DNA of 64,000 nucleotides from Streptomyces omiyaensis. GTDB lineage: Bacteria; Actinomycetota; Actinomycetes; Streptomycetales; Streptomycetaceae. The notes under the pieces are model-generated. The model made no database searches. It was not told the origin of the DNA and saw only the letters and a list, made by a program, of their open reading frames with translations. Location of the stretch: contig NZ_BMVV01000003.1 in the NCBI RefSeq assembly GCF_014650895.1, forward strand, positions 186,001-250,000, read 5' to 3'. Shown one piece after another: positions 55,818 to 64,000 of this stretch; positions within the stretch are counted from its first letter, which is position 1; each line of letters begins with the position of its first letter. A program made the translations under genes and the position numbers.

Positions 55818-56837
55818 TCAGACCCCCTCGCCGGTCGGGCCGGACCCGGGACCCGGCGCGGCGCCCCAGCCGGAGTTCGCGCCCCACGCGGGGCCCGGTG
55901 CGGCCGGTGCGCCGCCGTGCACATCGGTGCCGGTGCCGTGCGCGTGGTACTCCACCGCGCCCGCCGTCATCTGCATGAAGGCCTCCTCCAGGGAGGCGCG
56001 CTGGGCGCTCAGCTCGTGCAGCGTCAGCTGGTGCGCCGCCGCCAGCTCGCCCAGCCGGTCGGTCGAGGCCCCGTCGACCTCCAGCGTTCCGTTTCCGGCC
56101 TCGACCACCACGAATCCGTCGGCGTGGAGCACGTCCCGCAGACGTTCCTGCTGCGGGGAGCGCAGCCGTACGAAACTCCGCGAATTCTGCTGGATGAAAT
56201 CGGCCATCGAAGTGTCGGCGAGAAGTTTCCCCTGCCCGATGACGATCAGATGATCAGCCGTCAGCGCCATTTCACTCATCAGATGACTGGAGACGAAGAT
56301 CGTCCTGCCTTCCGACGCCAGCGACTTCATCAGATTGCGGATCCAGTGAATTCCCTCGGGGTCCAGACCATTGACGGGTTCGTCGAACATCAGGATCTCG
56401 GGATCCCCGAGCAGGGCCGACGCGATGCCGAGCCGCTGCCCCATGCCGAGCGAGAAACCCTTCGACTTCTTCCGCGCCACCGCCGTCAGGCCCACGAGGT
56501 CGAGCACCTCGCCGACCCGGCTCCGGGGGATCCGGTTCGACTGCGCCAGGCAGAGCAGGTTGTTGTGGGCCGACCGGCCCCCGTGCATCGCCTTGGCGTC
56601 GAGGAGCGCCCCGATGTACTTCAGCGGCTCGTCAAGCTCCCGGTAGTGCCGGCCGTCGATCCGCACCGTCCCGCTCGTCGGGTTGTCCAGATCGAGCATC
56701 ATCCGCATCGTGGTCGACTTCCCCGCCCCGTTGGGCCCCAGGAAGCCGGTGATCATGCCCGGCCGCACCCGGAAGGAGAGATGATCGACCGCCGTCTTCG
56801 TCCCGTACCGCTTCGTCAGCCCGTCAAGCTCGATCAT
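55818..56837 (-). CDS. ABC transporter ATP-binding protein (module 2)
   Basis: 339 residues. Walker A GPNGAGKSTT, signature SLGMGQRLG, Walker B LMFDEPVNGLDPEG and switch FVSSHLMSEMALTADHLIVI are nearly identical to module 1. A Gly/Ala/Pro-rich tail of about 45 residues follows. Between about 56100 and 56420 the gene uses many A/T-ending codons, unlike its paralogue and neighbours. The ATG at 56837 has TAGCTT 7 nt upstream and no ribosome site (leaderless). Its location next to filP/scy is notable, but no functional link is shown. Confidence 0.92.
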   Translation of the reverse strand: MIELDGLTKRYGTKTAVDHLSFRVRPGMITGFLGPNGAGKSTTMRMMLDLDNPTSGTVRIDGRHYRELDEPLKYIGALLDAKAMHGGRSAHNNLLCLAQSNRIPRSRVGEVLDLVGLTAVARKKSKGFSLGMGQRLGIASALLGDPEILMFDEPVNGLDPEGIHWIRNLMKSLASEGRTIFVSSHLMSEMALTADHLIVIGQGKLLADTSMADFIQQNSRSFVRLRSPQQERLRDVLHADGFVVVEAGNGTLEVDGASTDRLGELAAAHQLTLHELSAQRASLEEAFMQMTAGAVEYHAHGTGTDVHGGAPAAPGPAWGANSGWGAAPGPGSGPTGEGV

Positions 56838-56844
56838 GCGTACC

Positions 56845-56850
56845 AAGCTA
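56845..56850 (-). promoter_or_regulatory. leaderless-type -10 box for ABC module 2
   Basis: TAGCTT on the minus strand, 7 nt before the ATG at 56837. Confidence 0.4.
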
Positions 56851-56862
56851 AGGGCGCGCGAA

Positions 56863-56890
56863 ACCCCCCGCCACCGGAGTGACGGGGGGT
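56863..56890 (-). terminator. filP terminator
   Basis: CCCCCCG (56864-56870) pairs with CGGGGGG (56883-56889), with an inner CAC/GTG pairing and a CGGA loop, 34 nt after the filP stop. Confidence 0.7.
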
Positions 56891-56923
56891 CCGGAACGCA
56901 CGCGCAACCGGCTCCGCCGGGGG

Positions 56924-57859
56924 CTACCGGGTCTGCTGGGCGGGAACGCCGGTGGTGCGCTCCTCGTCGAGCGGGGAGCCCGCGGCGGCCACCGCGGCAC
57001 CGGTCAGCGTCGCCAGCATCTCGCGGACGTTGGTCAGCTGCGCGTTGATGGAGTCGCGACGGTTCGTCAGCGCGGCGAGCTCCCGCTCCGATTCCGAGCG
57101 GATCCGGTCGGCCTTGGCGTTGGCGTCGGCCACGATGTCCTCGGCCTGGCGCTGCGCGGTCTCCACCGTCTGGCGGGCCCGGCGCTCGGCGTCCGTGCGG
57201 AGCTTCTCGGCCTCCAGGCGGAGCTGCTCGGCGCGGTGCTCGATCTCGGCGAGGCGCTTCTCGGCCTTGGCCTGGCGCGAGGCCAGGTCGCGCTCGGACT
57301 GCTCGCGGCGCTTGGCCAGGTTGGTCTCGAAGTCCGCGGCGGCCTGGGCGGCCTTGGCGCGGGTCTCCTCGAAGAGGGCGTCCGCCTCCTCGCGCTTCGA
57401 CTGCGCGTCCTTCTGCGCCTCGGCGCGCAGCGAGTTGGCCTCGCCCTGCGCCTTCTCGACGATCCGGACGCCCTCGTCCTCGGCCTTCGACTTGCGGTCC
57501 GCCGCGAAGGACTCCGCGTCGTTGCGCACCTGCTGGGCGGCCGACTCGGCCAGCTCGCGGTGCTGCTCGGCGGCGCGACGGGCCTCCTCGCGCAGGTCCT
57601 TCGCCTCCTCCTCGGCGAGACGGAGGATCTTCTCGACGCGGGCGCCGAGACCGGCGTACGACGGCTCGGCGTCGCTCACCTGCGCCTGGGCGTTCTGCGT
57701 CTCGAGGTGGAGCTCCTCGATGCGCTTCTCCAGGGAGGTGATGCGGCCCAGTGCGCTGTCACGGTCGGCGACGAGCTTGGTAATGCGGTCGTCCACCTGA
57801 CCGCGGTCGTAACCACGCCGCACGAGCTCGAAGCCGAAGGGGGAGGATGTGTCGCTCAT
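56924..57859 (-). CDS. filP: cytoskeletal coiled-coil protein FilP
   Basis: A 311-residue intermediate-filament-like protein. A short N-terminal DivIVA-like start (FGFELVRRGYDRGQVDDRITKLVADRDSAL) is followed by an almost continuous coiled coil (about 25-285) of Ala, Glu, Arg and Lys repeats, and a short polar tail. In S. coelicolor FilP forms filaments at hyphal tips and works with Scy and DivIVA in polar growth. Length and order with scy agree with this. The ATG at 57859 has AGGAA upstream, and TAGGAT at 57905-57900 may be its -10 box. Confidence 0.95.
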   Translation of the reverse strand: MSDTSSPFGFELVRRGYDRGQVDDRITKLVADRDSALGRITSLEKRIEELHLETQNAQAQVSDAEPSYAGLGARVEKILRLAEEEAKDLREEARRAAEQHRELAESAAQQVRNDAESFAADRKSKAEDEGVRIVEKAQGEANSLRAEAQKDAQSKREEADALFEETRAKAAQAAADFETNLAKRREQSERDLASRQAKAEKRLAEIEHRAEQLRLEAEKLRTDAERRARQTVETAQRQAEDIVADANAKADRIRSESERELAALTNRRDSINAQLTNVREMLATLTGAAVAAAGSPLDEERTTGVPAQQTR

Positions 57860-57899
57860 GGGGTTCCTGTCGAATGAGACCGGTGAGGTGTTAGAGGGA

Positions 57900-57905
57900 A
57901 TCCTA
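57900..57905 (-). promoter_or_regulatory. candidate -10 box for filP
   Basis: TAGGAT on the minus strand, about 40 nt before the filP ATG, in the filP-scy gap. It would give filP its own transcript besides any read-through from scy. Confidence 0.35.
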
Positions 57906-57973
57906 GGGGCCGAAGCGGCGTGTCATCGAGCGTATGCCCGTTTGCTCTGGAGAATGTCCAGCCTTTTGAGTGG

Positions 57974-60900
57974 CTAGCCGTCCTGGGACTTGCCACTCGA
58001 ACGGGTGGAACCCGAGGAAGCACCCGCCTTGAGCCCGTCCTTCGTCCCCGCCGACGGCGTCTCGAAAGACTCCAACGCCTCCAGAACGTCCTGGACACGG
58101 GAGATCTCGGCATTGATGTCGGTACGACGGCGGGTCAGGAGCTCCAGCTCGCGCCGGCCCTCCTCGACCAGGCGCTCGGCCTCGGCCTCCGCATCCGCCT
58201 TGATCCGCTCGGCCTCGGCCACCAGCGAACTCTTCTTCTGCTCCGCCTCCTTGAGGAGCGTGTCCGCCTTCCGCACGGCCGCGATCCGGACCTTGCTCGC
58301 CTCGGAGCTCGCCTCCGAGACCATCTCCCTGGCCTTCTCCTCGGCCTCGGCGCGCTGCTCCTCGGCGGCCTTCACCAGCTTGTCGACGCGCTCGCCGGCC
58401 GTCTTCATCTGCTCGGCCGACTCGCGCCGCGCCCGCTCGTGCAGCTCCTCGATCTCGCCCTCGACCCGGCCCCGCAGCTCCTCGGCCCGCTCCCTTATGT
58501 CGGTCGCGTCCTTCCGCGCCCCGACCAGCAGCTCGTCCGCGTCGGTGCGCGCCTTCTCCACCAGTCCGTTGCCCTCGACGGTCGCCTCGGCGACGATCCG
58601 GTCGGCCTCCTTGCGGGCCGCGCCCACCATCGTGTCCGCCTGCGCCTCGGCCTCGGCGGTGACGCGCAGCGCCTCCTCCCGGGCCTTGGCGACCAGCTGG
58701 TCGGCCTGCCCGGCCGCGTCGGCGCGCTTCTTCGCGCCGGCCTCGCGGGCCTCGTCCAGGGTCCGGTCGGCCTCCGCTCGGGCCTCCGCGCGCATCTGCT
58801 CGGCCGCCGCGGCGGACTCCTCCCGCGCCCGGGCCGACTCCTCGCGGATCCGCCCGGCGTCCCGACGGGCCGACTCCAGCTCCTCGGCGCCCTCGGTCCG
58901 CAGCCGCTCGGCCTCGGCCGCGGCGTCCGCGAGGGTCCGCTCCGCCTCGGTCCGGGCGTCGGCGGTCAGCGACTCGGCCAGCTCGCCGGCCTCGTCGGTG
59001 ATCCGGACGGCCTCGGCGGTCGCCTCGCCGACCAGGGCGTCGGCCTGTTCGGCGGCGTCCTGGCGGCGCTTGTCGGCGGCCTGACGGGCCTCGTCCAGGA
59101 TCTGCTCGGCGTCGGCCAGGGCCGCCGTCCGCAGCGCCTGGGCGTGCGCCTCGCCGTCCGTCTTGACCTGCTCGGCCTCGGTCCGCAGCCGGGTCGTCTC
59201 GCGCGCGGTGGTCTCGCGCAGCTCGGCCGCCTCGGCGGCGATCCGGCCGGCTTCGGTGGTCGCTTCGCCGATCAGGGTGTCGGCCTGTTCGGCGGCGTCC
59301 TGGCGGCGCTTGTCGGCGGCCTGGCGGGCTTCGTCGAGGACCTGTTCGGCCTCGGCGGCGATCCGCTCGGCTTCGGTGGTCGCTTCGCCGATCAGGGTGT
59401 CGGCCTGTTCGGCGGCGTCCTGGCGGCGCTTGTCGGCGGCCTGGCGGGCCTCGTCGAGGACCTGTTCGGCCTCGGCGGCGATCCGCTCGGCTTCGGTGGT
59501 CGCCTCGCCGATCAGGGTGTCGGCCTTCTCGGCCGCCTCCGACCGGATCCGGTTGGCGTCGTCCCGGGCGTCGGCCCGGGTGCGGGCCGCGTCCTGCTCG
59601 GCCGAGGCCAGCGCGTCCGTCACCTCGGTGCGCACCCGCTGCGCGTACTCGGCGGTGTCCGTGCGGAGCTTCTCCGCCTCCGCGATCGCGTCCCCGACCG
59701 TCCGCTCGGCCAGCGCCTTCGCCGCCTCGGACTCCTCCTGGGCACGCGCGCGCGTGCGGGCCGCGTCCTCCGAGGCCCGCTCCCGCTCCCCGTGCGCGTC
59801 GGCGCGGACCCGGTCCGCCTCCTCCTGCGCCTCGGTGCGGGTCCGCTCCGCGGCGTGCTCCGCGGCCGAGCGCAGCCCGGCGATCTCCTCCTCGGCCTGC
59901 TCGCGCAGCCCGGCGACCGAGTCGCGGACCTCCTGCGCGGTCTGCTCGGCGGCACCGACCATCTCGGTGGCCCGGGTGTCCGCCTCCTCGACCAGGCGCT
60001 GGGCCTCGGCCTGCGCCTCCTCCACCCGCTTGCGGGCGGCGGCGAGGAGCTCCTCGGACCGCTCACGGGCGTGCTCGCGCTCCCGGCCGGCCTCGGAACG
60101 GGCCGACTCCAGCGTCTCCTCGGCCTCCCGGCGGCGGCGGACGGCCTCCTCCTGGGCGGCGGCCAGCGCCTCGGCGGCCTCGGCGGCGACCCGCTCGGCG
60201 GCGGCCGCGGCCTCGGCCCGCACCCGGCCGGCGGTCTCCTGGGCCTCCGACCGGAGCCGCTCGGACTCGGTCTCGGCCTCGGAGGTCAGCCGCTGGGCGG
60301 TCGCCTCGGCCTCGGCGCGGGCCGCGGACGCGTCCGACGCGGCCTCGGTCCGGAGCCGCTCGGCCTCCTCCTCGGCCTGCTCCCGCAGGGCCCTGATGCG
60401 CTCGGCGCCCTCGGTCCGGAGCCGCTCGGTCTCCTCGGCGGCCTCGCGGCGGATCCGCTCGCCCTCGGCGCGGGCGTCGGTCAGCTCCTGCCCGGCCGCG
60501 GTCACCTTCGCCTCGGCGTCGGCGTGCAGCCGGGTCAGCTCCTCGGCGGCCTCGGCCCGGCGGGCCTCGGCGGCCCGTTCGGCGTCCGCGCGCAGCCCCT
60601 CGGCGGCCTTCTCGGCGGCCTCCCGGACGGACTCCGCCTGTTCCTCGGACTCCACGCGCAGCCGCTCGGCCTCGGCGCGGGTCCGCTCCAGGGTCTCCTC
60701 GGCCTGGGTCCGGAGCGTCTGGGCGCGCTCCATCGCCTCCGAGCGGACCCGCTCGCTCTCCGCGCCGGCGTTGCCGCGCAGCTCGTCGGCGTCGGCCTTC
60801 GCCTTGGTCAGCAGCGCCTCGGCGGTCTTGGCCGCCTCCTCGATCTGCTGGACGGCCTCGCGGCGGGCCTCGCCGCGGATCCGCTCGCCCTCGGCGATGG

Positions 60901-62266
60901 CCTCGGCGCGCAGCTGCTCGGCCTCGCCGCGCAGCCGCCGCGCCTCCTCCTGGAGCTCGACGGTCTTGGCCCGGTACTCCTTGGTGTCGTCCTTCGCCGA
61001 GCCGAGCAGCTCGTCGGCCTGCTCCTCGGCGCGGGAGCGCAGCCGGTCGGCCTCGGTCTCGGCCTCGCGGCGGATCCGCTCGGCCTCCTCGGAGGCCTTG
61101 CGGGTGGTCTCGGCGGCGTCCTCGGAGGCCTTGCTGAGGACCTCCTCGGCGCTGCGGGCGGCCTTGGCGAGCGCGGCGGCCGAGTCCTCGGCGGCGGCGG
61201 TGCGGGCGTTCTCGGTGGCCTCGGCGACCAGCTTCTCGGAGCGGGCGGTCGCCTCGCGCAGCTTCTCCTCGGCCTCGGCCTTGAGCTGCTCGGCCTTCTC
61301 GGTGGCCTCGCCGACCAGCCGGGCGATCTCCGACTTGGCGGTGCGGGTGCGCTGCTCGTTGACGGAGTCGGCGGAGGAGAGGGTCCGCGCGGCGGCGTCC
61401 TTGGCCTCCGCGAGCGCCTTGTCGGCCTCGGCGCGGGCCTGCCGGAGCTTCTCGTCGGCCTCCTGCATCCGCTGCTCGGCGGCGCGGGACAGCTCGGTGG
61501 CCTGGCGGCGGGCCTGGTCGGTCTCGGCGACGGCGGCGGTCCGCAGCTGCTCGGCGTGGCCGGTGGCCTCCTGGGCCTGGGTGGAGGCGGCCGTCATGAG
61601 CCGCTCGGCGTCCTTGCGGGCGCGCAGCAGAATCGCTTCGGCCTCGGCGCGGGCGGCCTCCGCCTCGGCGCCGACGCGGCGGCCGGTCTCCTCGGAGAGG
61701 CGGGTGGCCTCGGCCCGGGCGGTGGTGAGGGACTGCTCGGCCTCGGCGCGGGCCTCGTCCATCAGGCGGCGGGCCTGGGCCTCGGTGCGGGCGCGGAGCT
61801 GCTCGGCCCAGGCCACGTTCTCGTTGACGTGGGCCTCGACGGTCTGGCGGCGCTCGTTCAGCTCCTGGTCGAGCTGCTGGCGGCGCTGCACGGCCTCGTT
61901 GTGCAGTTCGGCCTGGAGCCTGGCCTGGTGCTCGGCGTGCTCCTGGAGGATCCGCTGGGTCTGCGCACGGGCCTCGCGCAGCTCCCGCTCGGCGTCCTGG
62001 CGGAGCTGTTCGGCCTGGGCCTGTGCGTTCCGCAGCAGCTGCTCGGCCTGGTAGCCGATGTCCGCGCTGTCGTAGGCGGGCCGGGACGCGATGGTGCGCC
62101 GCGCCTCGTGGAGCTTGGCACGCAAGACCTCGACCTGGTAGCCCAGGTCCTCGGCGTGCTGGACGGCCTTCTCTCGCTCCTTCTTCAGCCGCTCCATCTC
62201 GGCTTCGAACCGCGAGAGATGGTCGTCTTCAGCTCGGTGGCTCTCCTGGCGTTCGTAGCCCCGCAC
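57974..62266 (-). CDS. scy: polarisome scaffold coiled-coil protein Scy
   Basis: A 1430-residue, almost entirely coiled-coil protein. It organises tip growth in Streptomyces, recruiting DivIVA and FilP. A conserved N-terminal segment (FEAEMERLKKEREKAVQHAE, VLRAKLHEARR, PAYDSADIGYQAEQLL) is followed by about 1300 residues of Ala/Glu/Arg repeats, with no Pro or hydrophobic domain. The family shows hendecad-based 51-residue periodicity (recalled). Here a 40-residue unit is tandemly repeated at about 914-1012. The S. coelicolor protein is, as I recall, about 100 residues shorter. I chose the GTG at 62266 (product begins MRGYERQ) because homologues start there. ATG at 62278 is the alternative. Confidence 0.95.
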   Translation of the reverse strand: MRGYERQESHRAEDDHLSRFEAEMERLKKEREKAVQHAEDLGYQVEVLRAKLHEARRTIASRPAYDSADIGYQAEQLLRNAQAQAEQLRQDAERELREARAQTQRILQEHAEHQARLQAELHNEAVQRRQQLDQELNERRQTVEAHVNENVAWAEQLRARTEAQARRLMDEARAEAEQSLTTARAEATRLSEETGRRVGAEAEAARAEAEAILLRARKDAERLMTAASTQAQEATGHAEQLRTAAVAETDQARRQATELSRAAEQRMQEADEKLRQARAEADKALAEAKDAAARTLSSADSVNEQRTRTAKSEIARLVGEATEKAEQLKAEAEEKLREATARSEKLVAEATENARTAAAEDSAAALAKAARSAEEVLSKASEDAAETTRKASEEAERIRREAETEADRLRSRAEEQADELLGSAKDDTKEYRAKTVELQEEARRLRGEAEQLRAEAIAEGERIRGEARREAVQQIEEAAKTAEALLTKAKADADELRGNAGAESERVRSEAMERAQTLRTQAEETLERTRAEAERLRVESEEQAESVREAAEKAAEGLRADAERAAEARRAEAAEELTRLHADAEAKVTAAGQELTDARAEGERIRREAAEETERLRTEGAERIRALREQAEEEAERLRTEAASDASAARAEAEATAQRLTSEAETESERLRSEAQETAGRVRAEAAAAAERVAAEAAEALAAAQEEAVRRRREAEETLESARSEAGREREHARERSEELLAAARKRVEEAQAEAQRLVEEADTRATEMVGAAEQTAQEVRDSVAGLREQAEEEIAGLRSAAEHAAERTRTEAQEEADRVRADAHGERERASEDAARTRARAQEESEAAKALAERTVGDAIAEAEKLRTDTAEYAQRVRTEVTDALASAEQDAARTRADARDDANRIRSEAAEKADTLIGEATTEAERIAAEAEQVLDEARQAADKRRQDAAEQADTLIGEATTEAERIAAEAEQVLDEARQAADKRRQDAAEQADTLIGEATTEAGRIAAEAAELRETTARETTRLRTEAEQVKTDGEAHAQALRTAALADAEQILDEARQAADKRRQDAAEQADALVGEATAEAVRITDEAGELAESLTADARTEAERTLADAAAEAERLRTEGAEELESARRDAGRIREESARAREESAAAAEQMRAEARAEADRTLDEAREAGAKKRADAAGQADQLVAKAREEALRVTAEAEAQADTMVGAARKEADRIVAEATVEGNGLVEKARTDADELLVGARKDATDIRERAEELRGRVEGEIEELHERARRESAEQMKTAGERVDKLVKAAEEQRAEAEEKAREMVSEASSEASKVRIAAVRKADTLLKEAEQKKSSLVAEAERIKADAEAEAERLVEEGRRELELLTRRRTDINAEISRVQDVLEALESFETPSAGTKDGLKAGASSGSTRSSGKSQDG
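59229..59526 (-). repeat. 120-bp in-frame tandem repeat inside scy
   Basis: About 2.5 copies with exact 120-bp period. The segments 59281-59400 and 59401-59520 differ at only a few bases. A more diverged copy lies at 59041-59110. Each unit encodes 40 residues (ADTLIGEATTEAERIAAEAE, then QVLDEARQAADKRRQDAAEQ). Confidence 0.9.
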
Positions 62267-62452
62267 TGCGCGGTCCATCCTTCCCCGAGCTCTCCGAGCA
62301 GGGGAGACCCCAACCCTGGTCGCAACCTTCCGACGAGCACCGTTCACCGGAAGAACGGCCCCCCGGGGAATCGTGGCAGATCGGACGACCCCGACATCCC
62401 GACTACGGAGCCGTGCGAAGCGGCCCCGACCGGCCCCGGCCCGGAGCCGCCC

Positions 62453-62482
62453 ACTCTACCGGGCCGGGAATACGGAGGTCAG
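62453..62482 (-). promoter_or_regulatory. candidate scy promoter
   Basis: CTGACC (62482-62477), an 18-nt spacer, then TAGAGT (62458-62453). It overlaps the mce stop codon and implies a leader of about 180 nt. Confidence 0.4.
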
Positions 62483-62931
62483 TGCTCCACTGAGGAGTGG
62501 TCGGCCGAAGGCGGTGCGGAGGTGACGAGTTCGGTCAGGACGCCGTGGCAGTCCTTGGGGTGGAGGAAGGTGATCCGGGAGCCCATGGAGCCGGTGCGGG
62601 GCTCGTCGTAGAGGACCCGGACGCCCTTGCCGCGGATGGCCTCGGCGTCCCCGTCGACGTCCGCGGTGCCGAAGGCGATGTGGTGGACGCCCTCGCCGTT
62701 CCTGGCCAGCCACTTGCCCACCGCGGAGTCCTCGCGGGTGGGCTCCAGGAGCTGGAGATAGGAGGCGCCGCCGTCGTCGGTGGCGTTGATCCTCAGCATG
62801 GCCTCGCGGACGCCCTGCTCCTCGTTGACCTCGGAGTGGTAGACCTCGAAGCCGTAGGTGGCACGGTAGAACTCGACGGTCCTGTCCAGGTCGAAGCAGG
62901 CGATCCCGATGTGGTCGATACGCGTCAGCAT
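62479..62931 (-). CDS. mce: methylmalonyl-CoA epimerase
   Basis: A 150-residue glyoxalase-fold enzyme that interconverts (R)- and (S)-methylmalonyl-CoA, linking propionate use to the mutase and supplying extender units. Metal-binding residues are in the first strand ([19 protein letters not shown], His), in [15 protein letters not shown], and in the C-terminal [17 protein letters not shown] (Glu). The ATG at 62931 has TGGAG upstream. It is divergent from the acetyl-CoA acetyltransferase gene. Confidence 0.95.
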   Translation of the reverse strand: MLTRIDHIGIACFDLDRTVEFYRATYGFEVYHSEVNEEQGVREAMLRINATDDGGASYLQLLEPTREDSAVGKWLARNGEGVHHIAFGTADVDGDAEAIRGKGVRVLYDEPRTGSMGSRITFLHPKDCHGVLTELVTSAPPSADHSSVEH

Positions 62932-63017
62932 GGCTCCAGTGCACCGCCGCCGGGATGGTTACGCAACGTGCGCGCCGTCACACCGGCAGGCCGGTGACCT
63001 CGCGCCGCACCGCTCAG

Positions 63018-63023
63018 TACATT
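63018..63023 (+). promoter_or_regulatory. candidate -10 box for the acetyl-CoA acetyltransferase
   Basis: TACATT, with GTGACC 18 nt upstream (62994-62999) as a weak -35. A hairpin-forming CACCGG-CAGG-CCGGTG (62981-62996) overlaps the -35. Confidence 0.35.
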
Positions 63024-63068
63024 GGCGGTAAACCCTCGTTCACTCCTCATCCCAAGGGGCCGTGCCTC

Positions 63069-64000
63069 ATGTCTGGAACGACCGGTACCACCTCAGTGAT
63101 CGTCGCGGGCGCCCGCACGCCCATGGGTCGCCTGCTCGGCTCGCTCAAGTCCTTCTCCGGCGCCGACCTGGGCGGGTTCGCCATCAAGGCCGCCCTGGAC
63201 CGGGCCGGCATCGGCGGCGACCAGGTGCAGTACGTGATCATGGGCCAGGTGCTCCAGGCGGGTGCCGGGCAGATCCCCGCCCGCCAGGCCGCCGTCAAGG
63301 CCGGCATCCCGATGAACGTCCCCGCCCTGACCATCAACAAGGTGTGTCTGTCGGGTCTGGACGCCATCGCGCTGGCCGACCAGCTGATCCGCGCCGGCGA
63401 GTTCGACGTGGTCGTCGCCGGCGGCCAGGAGTCGATGACCAACGCCCCGCACCTGCTGCCCAAGTCCCGCGAGGGCTTCAAGTACGGCGCGATCGAGATG
63501 CTCGACGCGATGGCGTACGACGGTCTGACCGACGCCTTCGAGAACATCGCGATGGGCGAGTCGACCGAGAAGCACAACACCCGCCTGGGCATCGACCGCG
63601 CCTCGCAGGACGAGATCGCCGCGCTGTCGCACCAGCGCGCCGCCGCCGCCCAGAAGAACGGCCTGTTCGAGGCCGAGATCACCCCGGTCGAGATCCCGCA
63701 GCGCAAGGGCGACCCGGTGATCTTCGCCCAGGACGAGGGCGTCCGCGCCGAGACCACCGTGGAGTCCCTCGGCAAGCTCCGCCCGGCCTTCGCCAAGGAC
63801 GGCACGATCACCGCCGGCACCTCCTCGCAGATCTCGGACGGCGCCGCCGCCGTCGTCGTGATGAGCAAGGCCAGGGCGGAGGAGCTCGGCCTGGAGTGGA
63901 TCGCCGAGATCGGCGCCCACGGCAACGTGGCCGGCCCGGACAACTCGCTCCAGTCGCAGCCGTCCAACGCCATCCGGCACGCCCTGGAGAAGGACGGCCT
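63069..64000 (+). CDS. acetyl-CoA acetyltransferase (thiolase), 3' end beyond window
   Basis: The first 310 residues of a biosynthetic-type thiolase condensing two acetyl-CoA to acetoacetyl-CoA. It starts at the ATG at 63069 ([20 protein letters not shown]). The acylated Cys is in [15 protein letters not shown] (about residue 93), with [13 protein letters not shown] and [17 protein letters not shown] also conserved. The C-terminal His and Cys active-site motifs lie past the edge. The usual NKVCGSG is NKVCLSG here. It fits with the 3-hydroxybutyryl-CoA dehydrogenase encoded at 45373 in C4 and ethylmalonyl-CoA metabolism. Confidence 0.94.
   Translation, partial: MSGTTGTTSVIVAGARTPMGRLLGSLKSFSGADLGGFAIKAALDRAGIGGDQVQYVIMGQVLQAGAGQIPARQAAVKAGIPMNVPALTINKVCLSGLDAIALADQLIRAGEFDVVVAGGQESMTNAPHLLPKSREGFKYGAIEMLDAMAYDGLTDAFENIAMGESTEKHNTRLGIDRASQDEIAALSHQRAAAAQKNGLFEAEITPVEIPQRKGDPVIFAQDEGVRAETTVESLGKLRPAFAKDGTITAGTSSQISDGAAAVVVMSKARAEELGLEWIAEIGAHGNVAGPDNSLQSQPSNAIRHALEKDG

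Noticed and set aside
57920-62611. A 1563-codon open frame on the plus strand antisense to scy
   Set aside because: It is Leu/Gly/Arg-only low complexity created by the Ala/Glu/Arg codons of scy in the opposite frame. It has no domain and no ribosome site.

Overview
This window is chromosomal core DNA of a Streptomyces species. The evidence is the very high G+C content with strong third-position G/C bias, the polar-growth coiled-coil genes filP and scy, a chitinase promoter with paired DasR-type elements, the actinobacterial mismatch endonuclease NucS, many leaderless starts, and GTG/TTG start codons. From memory, the order lysA-hom-thrC-thrB-rho ... atp operon ... chiC-chiR-chiS ... nucS ... 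filP-scy-mce matches the S. coelicolor SCO53xx block. I see no insertion sequence, prophage, CRISPR array or integrase.

Layout. (1) 1-1948: two divergent ferritin-like/diiron genes. (2) 2059-7288, minus strand: a CseA-like lipoprotein, an orphan sensor kinase, a SEDS (FtsW/RodA) protein and a class B PBP, forming an envelope-sensing and cell-wall cluster. (3) 7289-11798: a repeat-rich stretch with a NUDIX hydrolase, a HEAT-repeat protein and about 1.4 kb without a convincing gene. (4) 11799-14592: SpoIIE-type phosphatase, MASE1 membrane sensor, tRNA-Arg(CCG) and a stand-alone receiver. (5) 14719-20830: nrtL (ArgS-like, no catalytic domain), lysA, hom, thrC and thrB, the aspartate-family amino-acid genes. 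(6) 21259-31199: rho, an LCP cell-wall ligase, rpmE, prfA, prmC, tsaC, a degenerate low-MW phosphatase, a glyA paralogue and a WecA-type transferase. (7) 31483-39258: the complete F1Fo ATP synthase operon atpIBEFHAGDC, with a Rex/Crp-like operator at its promoter.

(8) 39407-44641: a DUF2550 protein, the chitinase ChiC with its ChiS/ChiR two-component system, and a membrane protein. (9) 44638-52792: cobalamin adenosyltransferase, 3-hydroxybutyryl-CoA dehydrogenase, a STAS antagonist, a large membrane-anchored STAND-like ATPase, nucS, an SCO5389-family protein, an LLM flavin oxidoreductase and a small Cys/His protein. (10) 52812-56837: two tandem paralogous ABC-2 exporter modules. (11) 56924-64000: filP, scy, methylmalonyl-CoA epimerase and the start of an acetyl-CoA acetyltransferase.

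The observations most worth following up are: the Rex/Crp-like dyad in the atp promoter; the low-MW phosphatase whose nucleophilic Cys is Ser; six leaderless-type starts, two of which share an identical 14-mer; a 120-bp in-frame tandem repeat in scy; the ArgS-like protein next to tRNA-Arg; the STAS plus membrane STAND ATPase pair; and two families of short intergenic tandem repeats near 7.4 and 8.1 kb. No wholly new system is obvious. All coordinates and motifs were read by eye, and functions come from recalled family knowledge, not database searches.
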